64,000 nucleotides of DNA from Cobetia marina (GCF_001720485.1 NZ_CP017114.1:4092001-4156000), one strand, 5' to 3'; positions 18,575-28,456 are shown, numbered from the stretch's first letter. Notes: generated by a model not told the origin, from the sequence alone. A program made the numbers and translations.

Positions 18575-19246
18575 ATGACCCAGGATGAGCTGAAGCAAGC
18601 CGTGGCCCGCGCTGCCCTTGATGAGATCCGCCCGCTGCTGAACCGCGACACCATCATCGGCGTCGGCACCGGCTCCACCGCCAACCTGTTCATCGATGCT
18701 CTGGCGGAGGTTCGCCACGACTTTGCCGGCGCCGTCGCCAGCTCCGAAGCCACTGCCCAGCGCCTCAAGGGCCACGGCATCGACGTCTACGAGCTCAACC
18801 ATGTGGGCACCGTGCCGGTGTACGTGGATGGTGCCGACGAGATCGATCCGCGTCTGGCGATGATCAAGGGCGGTGGTGCGGCGCTGACCCGCGAGAAGAT
18901 CGTCGCGGCCTGCGCTGAGCGTTTCGTGTGCATCGCCGATGGCTCGAAGCAGGTCGACATCCTCGGTGGCTTCCCGCTGCCGGTGGAAGTCATTCCGATG
19001 GCACGTTCCTACGTCGCGCGCGAACTGGTCAAGCTGGGCGCGGACCCGGTCTATCGTGAAGGCGTTCTGACGGACAACGGCAACCGCATCCTCGATTGCT
19101 ACAACTTCCTGATCGAAGACCCGATCACCATGGAAGCCCGCATCAATGCCATCGTCGGCGTCGTCACCAATGGTCTGTTCGCCGCCCGTGGCGCCGATGT
19201 ACTGCTGGTCGGTCGCGAGACAGGTGTCGAGCGCATCACTGCCTGA
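18575..19246 (+). CDS. rpiA: Ribose-5-phosphate isomerase A
   Basis: The 223-residue enzyme interconverts ribose 5-phosphate and ribulose 5-phosphate in the pentose phosphate pathway. Motifs are [44 protein letters not shown] and DNGNRILD. The start at 18575 has GAGGTATGAC ahead of it; the ATG at 18530 adds a non-conserved leader. A TATAAT at 18407-18412 is a possible -10, but no matching -35 is evident. The rest of the 18298-18574 divergent interval holds no gene. Confidence 0.97.
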   Translation: MTQDELKQAVARAALDEIRPLLNRDTIIGVGTGSTANLFIDALAEVRHDFAGAVASSEATAQRLKGHGIDVYELNHVGTVPVYVDGADEIDPRLAMIKGGGAALTREKIVAACAERFVCIADGSKQVDILGGFPLPVEVIPMARSYVARELVKLGADPVYREGVLTDNGNRILDCYNFLIEDPITMEARINAIVGVVTNGLFAARGADVLLVGRETGVERITA

Positions 19247-19259
19247 GGAGGCTCGCCTG

Positions 19260-19967
19260 ATGACATGGAAGATCACGCGCCACCTTGGCACCCGAGGCCT
19301 GTCGCTTCTGGCCGCTGCCCTGCTCAGCCCGGTGCTGATGGCAGACAGCCTGCCGATCAGCTCTCCGACGACCATCACGCTGGATAGTGGCGTCAAGGTG
19401 CTGCTCAAGCCGGACCACAGCTGGGAGTATCTGCTGGAAGTCTCCGACGAGCAGAGCCCACGCTCGACGCTCGGCAGCGCGACGATACCCACCTCGTCCG
19501 CCCTGCCGGTGGTACCCGCGAATACGCCCGCCGCTGGCGATGCAGGGCAACCAGTGCCGGCCCGCGCCAACGTCTCTGCTCCGGCTCCGGCTCCGGCCCA
19601 GGCACGCCTCAATGCCAGCGCACTGGCCAATCCGACGCTGCTGAGCGAGGGACATCGTGATGGGGTCGTCGCACGGCTGACCGCCGTGGACATCGACGAT
19701 GGCGACGCCGTGCTGCGCTTCGAGATCCAGAACACCGCCGGGCAGAACGTCATCGCCACCCGGGCAAGACTGCGTCTATATGGCGACGATGGCCGTCTGC
19801 TGGCGACGCGCGAGGCGCCGCTGTGGGTCGGCGAGTATCGGCTGCCCGAGACCTACCTGCGCCCCGGCCAGACCCGTGAGGGACGCAGCGTGCGCATCGC
19901 CCTGCCGGACGGCAGCTGGTCCCGCCAGCTGGTGCGCGTAGAAGTCAGCGAGGTCGAGTTCCGCTAG
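19260..19967 (+). CDS. DUF3157-like exported protein of unknown function
   Basis: The 235-residue product has a signal peptide (about 1-24, ending VLMADS), then ITLDSGVKVLLKPDHSWEYLLEV, which resembles the DUF3157 N-terminal motif. An Ala/Pro-rich linker (about 65-120) follows, and then a beta-rich C-terminal half with FEIQNTAGQNVIATRARLRLYGDDGRLLATRE. It starts 13 bp after rpiA behind a GGAGG ribosome site, so it is translated from the rpiA transcript. Function is unknown; the assignment rests on one remembered motif. Confidence 0.7.
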   Translation: MTWKITRHLGTRGLSLLAAALLSPVLMADSLPISSPTTITLDSGVKVLLKPDHSWEYLLEVSDEQSPRSTLGSATIPTSSALPVVPANTPAAGDAGQPVPARANVSAPAPAPAQARLNASALANPTLLSEGHRDGVVARLTAVDIDDGDAVLRFEIQNTAGQNVIATRARLRLYGDDGRLLATREAPLWVGEYRLPETYLRPGQTREGRSVRIALPDGSWSRQLVRVEVSEVEFR

Positions 19968-19971
19968 TCAG

Positions 19972-19999
19972 CAGGTGTCAGCTTCCAGGTGTCAGACGC
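19972..19999 (+). repeat. Two-copy 14-bp tandem repeat after a stop codon
   Basis: CAGGTGTCAGCTTC is followed by CAGGTGTCAGACGC, starting 5 bp after the stop of the DUF3157-like gene and ahead of its terminator. It belongs to the group of short post-stop repeats also seen at 30621, 32802 and 38652. Confidence 0.6.
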
Positions 20000-20014
20000 C
20001 AGAGCAGCCAGACG

Positions 20015-20048
20015 AAAAACGGGAAGCCCTGAGGGGCTTCCCGTTTCT
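20015..20048. terminator. Bidirectional terminator between the DUF3157-like gene and tsx
   Basis: AAAAACGGGAAGCCC / GGGCTTCCCGTTT with loop TGAG lies between convergent genes, with A and T tracts on the two sides. Confidence 0.85.
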
Positions 20049-20086
20049 GTTTGCGCGCCGGTCGCTCATCGAGAGCGAAGCGGTGA

Positions 20087-20941
20087 TCAGAACTTGTAGT
20101 TGATGCTGAAGTAGTTGCCGAAGCCGGTGGTGTCCTGACGCACGCCGGTGGCGGTGGAGCCATCGGTGAAGAACGCCATGTTGTTGTAGTACTTCAGGCC
20201 GTAACCCACCGCGAAACGCTGGGTGTGGTAGTAGATGCCGTTGAACCACTCCATGCTGTTGATGCTGCGACCGTCCTGGCTGCCCACTTCATCGGCATCG
20301 AACTTGTAGTCCAGATAGCCCTGATAGGCGATGAAGCTACCGTCCTCGAAGTTGACGAACGGCTTGAACCAGTTGGTGGACGCCATGTAGCCGTCCCACT
20401 TGCTCTCGTCTTCACCGCCGTAGTTCTCACGCACGTAGCGGGCGTAGAGGTTGAAGCCCATCTTGCCGAACCATGGCACCTGCACATCGCTGCCCAGACC
20501 GACATAGTGCTCCCACAGACCGCCGAATGCGCCGTTGTCACCGATGTTGGTGACGGTGGCGATGTAAAGCTCGTCCACCGGGCCGAAGGACAGGTCGTGA
20601 CCGGTCATGGCGTCCAGCGAGAAGCGCGGGGCCAGCTTGGCGAAGAAGTTGTCGCCGCCATTGAGGTCATCCGAGCTGTCATCGAAGATGTCGAAGAAAT
20701 CGACATAGCCGTAGAGATCGACGATGCCCGAACGGCCTCCGAATTCCATTTCCAGATAGGTATCTTCACTGTTGCGGAACGGCAGACGGTTGTCCTCGCT
20801 GCGCATCAGATTGAAGGTCAGCCACTTGTAGTCATTGGCGTGGATGTCGCCATTGAAATCGGTGGCCTGGGCTGGCGCGGCAGCCGTCAGGAGGGTAGTG
20901 GCGGCCAGTGCACTGGCCGCGACGGTCTTGAGCATAGTCAT
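20087..20941 (-). CDS. tsx: Tsx-like nucleoside-specific outer-membrane channel
   Basis: The 284-residue protein has a signal peptide ending AAPAQA and then alternating aromatic beta-strand sequence ending YFSINYKF, the terminal Phe of an outer-membrane barrel. Segments such as DYKWLTFNLMRSED and EMEFGGRSGIVDLYGYVDFFDIF are characteristic of Tsx/OmpK. Tsx lets nucleosides cross the outer membrane. The neighbouring NupC-type transporter and DeoR-type regulator support the assignment. A second ATG two codons in (20935) is an alternative start. Confidence 0.9.
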   Translation of the reverse strand: MTMLKTVAASALAATTLLTAAAPAQATDFNGDIHANDYKWLTFNLMRSEDNRLPFRNSEDTYLEMEFGGRSGIVDLYGYVDFFDIFDDSSDDLNGGDNFFAKLAPRFSLDAMTGHDLSFGPVDELYIATVTNIGDNGAFGGLWEHYVGLGSDVQVPWFGKMGFNLYARYVRENYGGEDESKWDGYMASTNWFKPFVNFEDGSFIAYQGYLDYKFDADEVGSQDGRSINSMEWFNGIYYHTQRFAVGYGLKYYNNMAFFTDGSTATGVRQDTTGFGNYFSINYKF

Positions 20942-21148
20942 CGCGAAATGATCCTGTCTTGAGTAATCAACTGTTCTGAATTGTTGTGGTTATTGCCCGT
21001 CATGAACGACGTCTGCCATCAGCGTCGCCCCATGCCGCCCGCTTCGTCGTCGGGCTGCGCCGGATTTGCAAAGGGCGCGATGTTAGCACTTCCTCGCAAA
21101 AACGATAGGGCGACGTTTGGCGGATTTCCCTGTCACCAACGGCCGGTT

Positions 21149-21164
21149 TGTGAACATTTACACA
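21149..21164. promoter_or_regulatory. CRP-like site upstream of tsx
   Basis: TGTGAACATTTACACA matches the CRP core TGTGA-N6-TCACA at 9 of 10 positions. It lies about 208 bp upstream of the tsx start, and 71 bp from a possible tsx -10 (TAACAT on the minus strand, 21080-21085), which would place it at about -83, a permitted class I spacing. The rest of 20942-21220 holds no gene. Confidence 0.5.
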
Positions 21165-21187
21165 CCGAAGGCGACACCTCTTCGAAT

Positions 21188-21211
21188 CGCCCATCCACTG
21201 TGAGATGGGCG
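21188..21211 (-). terminator. Hairpin downstream of nupC
   Basis: CGCCCATC / GATGGGCG with an 8-base loop starts 10 bp after the nupC stop. No T-tract follows, so it may be a weak terminator or an RNA 3' end stabiliser. Confidence 0.4.
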
Positions 21212-21220
21212 ACATCCCGA

Positions 21221-22489
21221 TCAGGCCGCCAGCGCCAGGAAGAAGCCGGCGATCGCCGCCGACATCAGATTGGAAAGCGTACCGGCCAGTACCGCCTTGA
21301 GACCCAGACTGGCGATCTCATGCCGGCGCGTCGGGGCCAGGCTGCCCAACCCGCCGAGCAGAATGGCGATGGACGACAGGTTGGCGAAGCCGCACAGCGC
21401 GAAGGACAGCACAGCCATGGTGTAGGGCGTCATCACCGCACCCGTGGCGGCCACGAGACTGTCGCCACTCAGGTAGGGCGCCAGATTGATGTAGGCGACG
21501 AACTCGTTCACCACCAGCTTCTGACCGATGAAGGACCCCGCCAGCGTCGCCTCGCTCCATGGCACGCCCAACAGGAAGGCCAACGGCGCGAAGAGCCAGC
21601 CGAGAATCATGTCGAGACTCAGTGTGTCCATGCCGAACCAGCCGCCGACACCACCGAGAATGCCGTTGATCAGCCCGATCAAGGCGATGAAGGCCAGCAG
21701 CATCGCGCCGACATTGGCGGCCAGTTTCAGGCCGGAAGACGCACCGGATGCCGCAGCGTCCAGCACGTTGGACGGTGCGTCGTCATCCTTGAGCGAGGCA
21801 TCCGCCACGGCGATCGAGTCATCCGGCTTGTCAGTCTCCGGGAACAGAAGCTTGGCAAACAGCAAGCCGCCGGGCGCTGCCATGAAGGACGCCGCCACCA
21901 GATACTCCATCGGGATGCCCAGCGCCGCGTAGCCACCCAGTACGGAGCCGGCGACGGATGCCAGACCACCACACATCACGGCGAACAGCTCGGAACGCGT
22001 CATGCTCGCCAGATAGGGCTTGACCACCAGCGGTGCCTCCGTCTGTCCGACGAAGATGTTGGCGGTCGCGGAGAGGGATTCCGTGCGCGACGTTCCCAGC
22101 ACGCGCTGCAGGCCGCCCCCCAGCAGGCGAATCACCCACTGCATGATGCCGAGGTAGTAGAGCACCGCGATCAGCGACGAGAAGAAGATGATGATCGGCA
22201 GCACCTTGATGGCGAAGATGAAGCCGACACCGCTGCCCGGATTGGCCAGACTGCCGAACAGGAAGCTGATGCCTTGATCGGCATAATTGACGACCTGACT
22301 GACGGCGCCTGAGACACCGGCCAGCACACCCTGGCCGAAGGAGGTGTAGAGCACGAAGGCACCGATGGCCAACTGGATGGCAAAGGCACCCCCGACGGTG
22401 CGCAGGCGGATAGCGCGTCGATTCGATGACAACGCCACGGCGATGAGGATGAGCGATGCCATCCCGACCAGACTCATGAGGGGATTCAT
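21221..22489 (-). CDS. nupC: NupC-type concentrative nucleoside transporter
   Basis: The 422-residue inner-membrane protein has about ten hydrophobic segments. It carries the CNT-family hallmark [17 protein letters not shown] near residue 150 and [19 protein letters not shown] shortly after. It would import nucleosides with protons or sodium. It is read in the same direction as tsx and divergently from the DeoR-type regulator, making a compact nucleoside uptake locus. Confidence 0.94.
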   Translation of the reverse strand: MNPLMSLVGMASLILIAVALSSNRRAIRLRTVGGAFAIQLAIGAFVLYTSFGQGVLAGVSGAVSQVVNYADQGISFLFGSLANPGSGVGFIFAIKVLPIIIFFSSLIAVLYYLGIMQWVIRLLGGGLQRVLGTSRTESLSATANIFVGQTEAPLVVKPYLASMTRSELFAVMCGGLASVAGSVLGGYAALGIPMEYLVAASFMAAPGGLLFAKLLFPETDKPDDSIAVADASLKDDDAPSNVLDAAASGASSGLKLAANVGAMLLAFIALIGLINGILGGVGGWFGMDTLSLDMILGWLFAPLAFLLGVPWSEATLAGSFIGQKLVVNEFVAYINLAPYLSGDSLVAATGAVMTPYTMAVLSFALCGFANLSSIAILLGGLGSLAPTRRHEIASLGLKAVLAGTLSNLMSAAIAGFFLALAA

Positions 22490-22591
22490 TGGGAAGGTCC
22501 TGATGTGTTCTTGTGCTTGTTATGGAATGCGCTTGTGCGCGATGTCGCCGCGATTCTCAACGGGACACGGTGTTATGATTTTTTCTCAGCA

Positions 22592-22607
22592 TGTTAAAAG
22601 AGTCACA
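22592..22607. promoter_or_regulatory. CRP-like site in the nupC-deoR divergent region
   Basis: TGTTAAAAGAGTCACA matches TGTGA-N6-TCACA at 9 of 10 core positions; it also matches 11 of 16 bases of the E. coli DeoR operator as I recall it. It lies about 110 bp upstream of nupC and 190 bp upstream of the regulator. A TATGAT at 22574-22579 is a possible plus-strand -10. Otherwise 22490-22796 is a noncoding divergent promoter region. Confidence 0.5.
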
Positions 22608-22796
22608 ATCTGACCAAGGAGTCAATGCAAACGCTTGAGCGATTCGGGCCTTGCTTTCCTGCAACGCCCGCGCGGATCTCTCACGCGAGAAAAGTTATCC
22701 CTGCCAGTCAGTGAGTTATCATCACACCATGACCCGAGGGCATGTTGGCTTCTCCAACGCTTTCTCACCGCCATCGGCAAAAAAGGACCCTGCCGC

Positions 22797-23573
22797 ATGA
22801 ACAACCAAAGCGCTGCACGCCTTGACCGCTTGCAGGCCATCCTGCGCGAGGGCAGCCCACTGCAGCTCAGCGACGCCGCGCAGCTCTGCGGCGTGTCCGA
22901 GATGACGATTCGCCGTGATGTCACTCACAGCAACGGGCTGTTGGAGATACTGGGGGGACGCCTGCTGCTGGCGGAATCTTCCGCCAGCAGCGTCTATCGC
23001 CTCGACCGCGAGATCGATGCCAGCGCTCCTATCAAGCAAGCGTTGTGCCAGCGACTGGCCAGTCACATCGAGGACGGCGATACCCTGTACGTGGATTGCG
23101 GGACGACCCTGGTCCACCTGGCCGCGGCACTGGATCGTCAGATGACACTGACCCTGGTGACCTGCGCCCTGAATGTCGCCAATGCCGTCGGCCACCTGCC
23201 CGGCGTGCGACTGGTCATGCTGGGCGGACTGTTTCATCCGGCCACCCAGTCCTTTACCGCCACCGACATGCCGGAAGCCATTCGCCGTCTGGGCATCAAC
23301 AAGGCATTTCTCTCGGCCGGTGGCGTGCACGCCGAGCGCGGCGTCAGCTGCTTCCACTTTCATGAGGTGGCGGCCAAGCAGGCCGCGCTGGAAAGCGCCA
23401 TGCAGCGCTTCCTGATCATCGATGCCCGCAAGTTCGAGATGGTACGCCCGGCCTTCATCGCGCCACTGGAAAGCTTCGATGTGGTGATCAGCAATGCCAG
23501 CGCCGCAGCGCGCGATTGCCTGGAGGGTCTGGATGCCGACATGGGCGTGACGGCGCAGCTCATCGAGTGCTGA
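22797..23573 (+). CDS. deoR: DeoR-family transcriptional regulator of nucleoside genes
   Basis: The 258-residue protein has an N-terminal winged helix (LQLSDAAQLCGVSEMTIRRDV) and a C-terminal sugar-phosphate-sensing domain (DGDTLYVDCGTTLVHLA, FLSAGGVHAERGVSCFHFHEVAAKQAAL). The last segment is unusually close to E. coli DeoR itself (SAAGVHVSKGATCFNLEELPVK), more so than to other family members. It probably represses nucleoside uptake genes until deoxyribose 5-phosphate binds (inference). The start at 22797 has AAAAAAGGA upstream. Confidence 0.85.
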   Translation: MNNQSAARLDRLQAILREGSPLQLSDAAQLCGVSEMTIRRDVTHSNGLLEILGGRLLLAESSASSVYRLDREIDASAPIKQALCQRLASHIEDGDTLYVDCGTTLVHLAAALDRQMTLTLVTCALNVANAVGHLPGVRLVMLGGLFHPATQSFTATDMPEAIRRLGINKAFLSAGGVHAERGVSCFHFHEVAAKQAALESAMQRFLIIDARKFEMVRPAFIAPLESFDVVISNASAAARDCLEGLDADMGVTAQLIEC

Positions 23574-23630
23574 GACAGGGCCTGCGCTTCGGTGAGTGAG
23601 CGCTGACCTCGCCCCACGCGAGGTCCATAC

Positions 23631-23664
23631 GCAGAAACGCCGCACGATGGTGCGGCGTTTCTGC
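23631..23664. terminator. Bidirectional terminator between deoR and waaA
   Basis: GCAGAAACGCCGCAC / GTGCGGCGTTTCTGC around loop GATG lies between convergent genes. Confidence 0.8.
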
Positions 23665-23750
23665 GCATGATCTTCCCATTGATGCCCCAGTGGCGTGCAT
23701 CCCCCACGACCGAAATCGGCATGGCGAGCTCACCTCCGTCTCTCGTCGGC

Positions 23751-25073
23751 TCAGCTCGGCAACAGGTCTTCCAGCTGCTGCAGTGTCCCTGCCAGCGCCC
23801 CGCGATTGCGGGCTACCCGTTCACGCGCCGCCTGCCCTGCCCGTTGGCGCTGCGACTCATCTTCCAGCAGTGTGATGACGGCCTCGGCCAGCGCCTCGGC
23901 ATCATCGACGACCTGCAGAGCTCCTTCCGCCGTCATCACCTCGGCGATCTCACTGAAGTTCTCAAGCGATGGGCCACTCAACAGTGGCAGCCCAAGCGCG
24001 GCCGGTTCGAGCAGATTATGCCCGCCGATGGGCACCAGGCTGCCGCCGACGAAGGCGACATCGCTCGCCGCATACAGGGCGAGCAGCTCGCCCAGGCTAT
24101 CGCCGACCAGCACCGACAGACGGCTCTGCTCGAGGCGGCTTTCCGCATGCATGTGGCTGCGACGCAGGCAGGTTTCCCCGCGTGACTCACACCAGCTCGC
24201 ACTCTGTGCGGCGACCGTCTCGAAGCGTTGCGGATGGCGCGGCACCAGCAGCAGCAAGGCATCAGGATGCCGAGCACGCACGGCTGCGTGGGCATCCAGC
24301 ATCAGGGCATCTTCCCCCTCGTGTGTCGAGGCGGCGATCCACACCCGCCGCCCCTGGAACTGCTCGCGCAGTCCCTTGCCTGCCGCGACGGCCTGTGGCG
24401 ATATCTCGAGCTCGAACTTGAGTGAACCGACCGTCTTCCCCCGCGCCGCAGGAAGCCCAAGCGCGATGAAACGCTCGAGATCTTCCGGCGCCTTGGCCGT
24501 CAGCGCGCTCACCTGCGACAACGTCTCGCGCATCAAGGCCCCGACCTTGCGGTAGCGTGTGAAGGCGCGCGGTGACAGCCGCGCATTGACCACGCTCACG
24601 GGTATCCTCTGGCGCGCACAGCTTGCGATCAGATTCGGCCACAGCTCGGTTTCCACCAGCACGACCAGGGCCGGCCGCAGGCGAGACACGAAGCGACGTG
24701 CGCTGCAGGGAAAGTCCAGTGGCAGATAATGATGCCGCGCAGGGGCAAGCTCGGGCGTTCCCTCAGGCGTGTGCAACAGGCGAGCCGCCTGGGCAGCCCC
24801 CGTCGCGGTCATGGTGGTCACGATCAGCGGGCGGAGGGGATAGCGGCGCCGCAACGCCTCGATGGCGCTGGCCATCATGACCATCTCGCCCAACGAGGCC
24901 GCATGCAGCCAGATGGGGCGCTCGCGGTCCGGCGCGGCGGCAGGCGTGGCAGGGAGGATGCCCAGCCGCTCCAGGCGCGAGTGCCGATCATCGTGCTCGC
25001 GCCAGACCCGCTGCCAGATGAGGGGAGACAGCAGGGTCAGTGCGGTGCTGTAGAGGCCACGGGCAAGGCTCAC
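23751..25073 (-). CDS. waaA: 3-deoxy-D-manno-octulosonic acid transferase
   Basis: The 440-residue GT30 enzyme adds Kdo to lipid IVA at the inner membrane. An N-terminal membrane anchor (LYSTALTLLSPLIWQRVW) is followed by GEMVMMASAIEALRRRYP, VVLVETELWPNL, VVNARLSPRAFTRYRK and the nucleotide-sugar site GDSLGELLALYAASDVAFVGGS with GGHNLLEPAALGLP. The start is GTG, two bases after the hldE stop. Confidence 0.96.
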   Translation of the reverse strand: MSLARGLYSTALTLLSPLIWQRVWREHDDRHSRLERLGILPATPAAAPDRERPIWLHAASLGEMVMMASAIEALRRRYPLRPLIVTTMTATGAAQAARLLHTPEGTPELAPARHHYLPLDFPCSARRFVSRLRPALVVLVETELWPNLIASCARQRIPVSVVNARLSPRAFTRYRKVGALMRETLSQVSALTAKAPEDLERFIALGLPAARGKTVGSLKFELEISPQAVAAGKGLREQFQGRRVWIAASTHEGEDALMLDAHAAVRARHPDALLLLVPRHPQRFETVAAQSASWCESRGETCLRRSHMHAESRLEQSRLSVLVGDSLGELLALYAASDVAFVGGSLVPIGGHNLLEPAALGLPLLSGPSLENFSEIAEVMTAEGALQVVDDAEALAEAVITLLEDESQRQRAGQAARERVARNRGALAGTLQQLEDLLPS

Positions 25074-25075
25074 GC

Positions 25076-26506
25076 CTAGTCCTCGCGATCAAGAATGGTG
25101 GCGATCATCGCCGTGGTGGAGACGCCATCCTCGAAACCGAGCACACGCACCTCGCCACCGTTGGCGATCACCGCCTCGCCCCCGGCGATCTCTTCGGGAC
25201 GATAGTCACCGCCCTTGACCAGCACATCCGGCAGCACGGCCTCAATCAGGCGTGCCGGGGTGTCTTCGCTGAAGGGCACGACCCAGGCGACCGCGCCGAG
25301 GCCCGCCAGCACCTGCATGCGACGCAGTACCGGGTTGATCGGACGCGTCGGCCCCTTGAGGCGTGCCACCGAGGCATCGTCATTGACCGCCACGATCAGA
25401 CGGTCGCCCTGACGTGCCGCCTCCTGCAGGTAGGCCACATGACCGGCATGCAGGATGTCGAAGCAGCCATTGGTCATCACCACGCGCTCGCCGCGTGCCT
25501 GAGCGGCCTTCACTGCCGGGATGAGCGCGGACTCCTGGATCACGCCGAATTCCGCCAGCTTGTCACCATGCAGCGCGGTGTAGAGCTCGGCGACCGACAG
25601 GGTCGCGGTGCCCGGCTTGGCGACGACCAGGCCTGCGGCCAGATTGGCCAGCATCACGGCCTCCGGGAAGGCATGGCCAGCCGCCAGCGCCAGACCCAGC
25701 ACGCCGATCACGGTGTCACCGGCACCGGTGACGTCATAGACCTCACGCGCATGCGTCGGCAGATGCAGCGGCTGATGGCCCTCGCGGATCAAGGTCATGC
25801 CCTTCTCGCTACGCGTCACCAGCAGGGCTTCCAGCTCGAGCTCGGCACGCAGCGCCTCACCCTTCTCGGCCAGTTCCTCATCGCTGCGGCATGGCCCGAC
25901 GATGGTCTCGAATTCGGTCAGATTGGGCGTGATGATGCTGGCGCCACGATAGCGCGAGAAATCACTGCCCTTGGGGTCGACCAGCACACGCTTGCCCGCC
26001 GCGCGCGCCGCGGCGATCAGCACCTCGACCTGATTCAGCGAGCCCTTGCCGTAGTCGGAGAGAATCATCACGCCACTCGCAGCCAGCTCGGCCTCGACCT
26101 GGCGCACCAGCGCGCTGGTATCCACCTCGTGCAGCGGCTCCTCGAAATCAAGGCGCAGCAGCTGCTGATTGCGGCTCATCACGCGCAGCTTGGTGATGGT
26201 CGGCACGCTGTCACTGGCCTGGAAGCGCGTGATGACATTGGCGTTTTCCAGTGCGCGGGTCAGGATGGCGGCGTTGTCATCCTGACCGACCACACCGGCG
26301 AGAGTGGCATGCGCACCGAGCGACGCGATGTTGAGCGCGACGTTGGCGGCACCGCCCGGGCGGTCTTCACTCTCGCCGACGCGCACCACCGGCACCGGGG
26401 CTTCCGGCGAGATGCGTGAGGTGCCACCGTGCCAGTAGCGGTCGAGCATCACATCACCCACGACCAGCAGGCGAGCCTGTTCAAGCGCAGTCAGATCAAG
26501 CTTCAT
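25076..26506 (-). CDS. hldE: Bifunctional heptose-7-phosphate kinase / heptose-1-phosphate adenylyltransferase
   Basis: The 476-residue enzyme supplies ADP-heptose for the LPS core. The N-terminal ribokinase domain (1-320) has [16 protein letters not shown] and [20 protein letters not shown], whose GAGD Asp is catalytic; the C-terminal cytidylyltransferase-like domain (about 340-476) has [19 protein letters not shown] with the nucleotide-binding HAGH. Both domains of the two-domain form are complete. The ATG overlaps the stop of the preceding glycosyltransferase gene (ATGA). Confidence 0.97.
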   Translation of the reverse strand: MKLDLTALEQARLLVVGDVMLDRYWHGGTSRISPEAPVPVVRVGESEDRPGGAANVALNIASLGAHATLAGVVGQDDNAAILTRALENANVITRFQASDSVPTITKLRVMSRNQQLLRLDFEEPLHEVDTSALVRQVEAELAASGVMILSDYGKGSLNQVEVLIAAARAAGKRVLVDPKGSDFSRYRGASIITPNLTEFETIVGPCRSDEELAEKGEALRAELELEALLVTRSEKGMTLIREGHQPLHLPTHAREVYDVTGAGDTVIGVLGLALAAGHAFPEAVMLANLAAGLVVAKPGTATLSVAELYTALHGDKLAEFGVIQESALIPAVKAAQARGERVVMTNGCFDILHAGHVAYLQEAARQGDRLIVAVNDDASVARLKGPTRPINPVLRRMQVLAGLGAVAWVVPFSEDTPARLIEAVLPDVLVKGGDYRPEEIAGGEAVIANGGEVRVLGFEDGVSTTAMIATILDRED

Positions 26507-27669
26507 CAGGCGTCTCCGCGTGCAGAGGGAAATTCAGAAGAAGAGATGTCAGTAGACGAGACAGCCGCGACCGGCAGACGTTCGCAACTCTGGCCGCGAA
26601 TGACGCCATCGGTGTCCGCCAGCAGCTCAGCGAGGCGCGCGATGACATCCTCGGCGCGGATCAGGCTCATGGCGTCCTGATGGCGTACGCGCTGGCCCCA
26701 GTGGATCTCGTCCATCTGCTTGTGCAGATAGGTTTCCACCGCATCCGGATAGCGATTGACCACCAGATGCTGCCAGCAATAGGGCGCCGCACGCTCGGGG
26801 TTGGTGGTGGCGTACAGGCCGATCACCGGTGTATTGAGCGCATTGCCCATATGCACGGGGCCGGAGTCCGGCGCGATCACCGCGACGGCGCGATCGATCA
26901 GCGCCAGCAGGCCCTTGAGCGAGGTACCACCGATGGCATCGATGACCGCGCCTTCACTGACCAGCGCCTTGATGCGCGCGCCCATCTCGCGTTCCTGCGG
27001 GCTGCCGCCGCCGGTCATCACGCTGCGGATGCCGTATTGCTGCCAGGCATGATCGACGACCGCCGCATAGCCCTCGGCCGACCAGTTGCGGAAGTTGCGC
27101 AGGCGCGGATTGGCACACGGACTGATGACGAGATAGGGCGCCTCACCGGTCACGCGCGCCGCCTCACCATAGGCCTCGGGCGGCACATCGAGACGCCAGT
27201 CGAGCCGGCAGTCCTCGACACCCAGGGCACGTGCGAAGTCCATGAACGACTCCAGCACGTGAGCGCGCTCGCGCGGGGTCAGCTGATGGGAGGTAAAGAG
27301 GTACTGCCAGTCCTTGGCGCGCGCACGGTCGTAACCGATGCGCACTCGGGCCTTGAGGCCCAACGACAGGGCGCTGGCCCGCAGCGCCTGCTGCATGTGC
27401 AACAGCACATCGAAGTGCGTGTCCTTGAGCTGGCGCCAGATGGCGCGCATGCCCGCAAGGCCGGTGGACTTGTCGTAGACCACGAACTCGACCCCGGTCA
27501 GGCCGGACAGTAGACTGTGCTCCCCCTTGCCGACGATCCAGGTAATGCGGGCCTCAGGCCACTGACGCTGCAAGGCGCGTACCGTTGGCACAAGATTGCA
27601 GACATCGCCGAGAGCGGAGAGCCGGAGCACGCAGATATGTGCGGGCTGGGCAGGGAGAGGATGCTTCAT
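26506..27669 (-). CDS. Glycosyltransferase family 9 protein, probable heptosyltransferase
   Basis: The 387-residue protein has the family-9 start [24 protein letters not shown] and the donor-site segment [42 protein letters not shown]. It most likely transfers heptose to the LPS inner core; waaF lies elsewhere in the cluster, so this could be the first heptosyltransferase or a core-extending enzyme. From the start used here (27669) its ATG overlaps the ATG of the divergent kdkA; an upstream in-frame ATG at 27705 is an alternative. A TATAGA sequence just upstream on the minus strand is a possible -10. Confidence 0.85.
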   Translation of the reverse strand: MKHPLPAQPAHICVLRLSALGDVCNLVPTVRALQRQWPEARITWIVGKGEHSLLSGLTGVEFVVYDKSTGLAGMRAIWRQLKDTHFDVLLHMQQALRASALSLGLKARVRIGYDRARAKDWQYLFTSHQLTPRERAHVLESFMDFARALGVEDCRLDWRLDVPPEAYGEAARVTGEAPYLVISPCANPRLRNFRNWSAEGYAAVVDHAWQQYGIRSVMTGGGSPQEREMGARIKALVSEGAVIDAIGGTSLKGLLALIDRAVAVIAPDSGPVHMGNALNTPVIGLYATTNPERAAPYCWQHLVVNRYPDAVETYLHKQMDEIHWGQRVRHQDAMSLIRAEDVIARLAELLADTDGVIRGQSCERLPVAAVSSTDISSSEFPSARGDA

Positions 27670-28456
27670 GCGGATGGCAGTTTTCCGAAATGAGAATGCC
27701 CACATTCTATATGATGGCGAAACAGCGCCACAAATGACGCCGGACTGGTTCATGCCATCGTTCTGGCGCGAACACGGCGCCGTGACCGGCGAAGCACCGG
27801 GGCGCGGGGCGAGTCTGTTCCTCGATGTCTGTCGTTTGCCCGCTGAGCTGCACCCCGTCCATGCCACTGGCGCCCCGGCTCAACGCTGGGCGCTGCGCCC
27901 CTATCGACGCGGGGGGCTGATCGCGAAGATCGCTCGTCAGCGCTACCTCTACACCGGCCTTGAGCGCACCCGCGCCTTCGCCGAGCTGCGCCTGACGGAA
28001 ACGCTGCATCGCCAGGGGCTGCCGGTGCCAGAGCCGGTCGGCGCCTGCGTATGGCGGCATGGCCTAAGCTACGAGGCCGCCCTGATCACGGTACTGATTC
28101 CCGGCGCGCGCGCCTTCGCCGATGATCTGATCGCCCTCGAAGCACAGCGCCTGCCTGCCGGGGCCGAGCTGCCCGAATCCCTGCTGACAGTGCTGGAGAC
28201 GACAGGTCGCGCCATTCGCGCCGTACATGACGCCGGGCTCGAGCATGTCGATCTCAACGCACGCAACCTGCTGGTCGATGAAGGCGGACGCGCCTACGTG
28301 ATCGATCTCGATCGCTGCCAGCTGCATGACGAGGCTCCCGCCGACGCACGCTGGCGCGAGAACAACCTCTCACGCCTGGGGCGCTCGCTGGCGCGCTTCA
28401 CGCCGAGGCACCATGCCACGTGCCTGGCCGCCATTCGCAGCGCCTATCACGCCTGA
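27668..28456 (+). CDS. kdkA: Kdo kinase
   Basis: The 262-residue product phosphorylates the 4-position of Kdo on lipid A precursors. It has a protein-kinase-like active site LEHVDLNARNLLVDEGGRAYVIDLDRCQLHD, where HVDLNARN supplies the catalytic Asp and VIDLD the metal ligand, as in KdkA. The start at 27668 has a GGAGAGG ribosome site seven bases upstream; ATG 27674 is a close alternative. The gene is divergent from and touching the family-9 transferase. Confidence 0.92.
   Translation: MRMAVFRNENAHILYDGETAPQMTPDWFMPSFWREHGAVTGEAPGRGASLFLDVCRLPAELHPVHATGAPAQRWALRPYRRGGLIAKIARQRYLYTGLERTRAFAELRLTETLHRQGLPVPEPVGACVWRHGLSYEAALITVLIPGARAFADDLIALEAQRLPAGAELPESLLTVLETTGRAIRAVHDAGLEHVDLNARNLLVDEGGRAYVIDLDRCQLHDEAPADARWRENNLSRLGRSLARFTPRHHATCLAAIRSAYHA

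Noticed and set aside
18251..19759. A 502-codon minus-strand frame across the ilvA start, rpiA and the DUF3157-like gene
   Set aside because: Antisense artefact over three supported genes and their promoters.
22592..22607. Calling the 16-mer a DeoR operator
   Set aside because: The match to the E. coli DeoR operator is 11 of 16, whereas the CRP core match is 9 of 10; CRP is the simpler reading, though both may bind.
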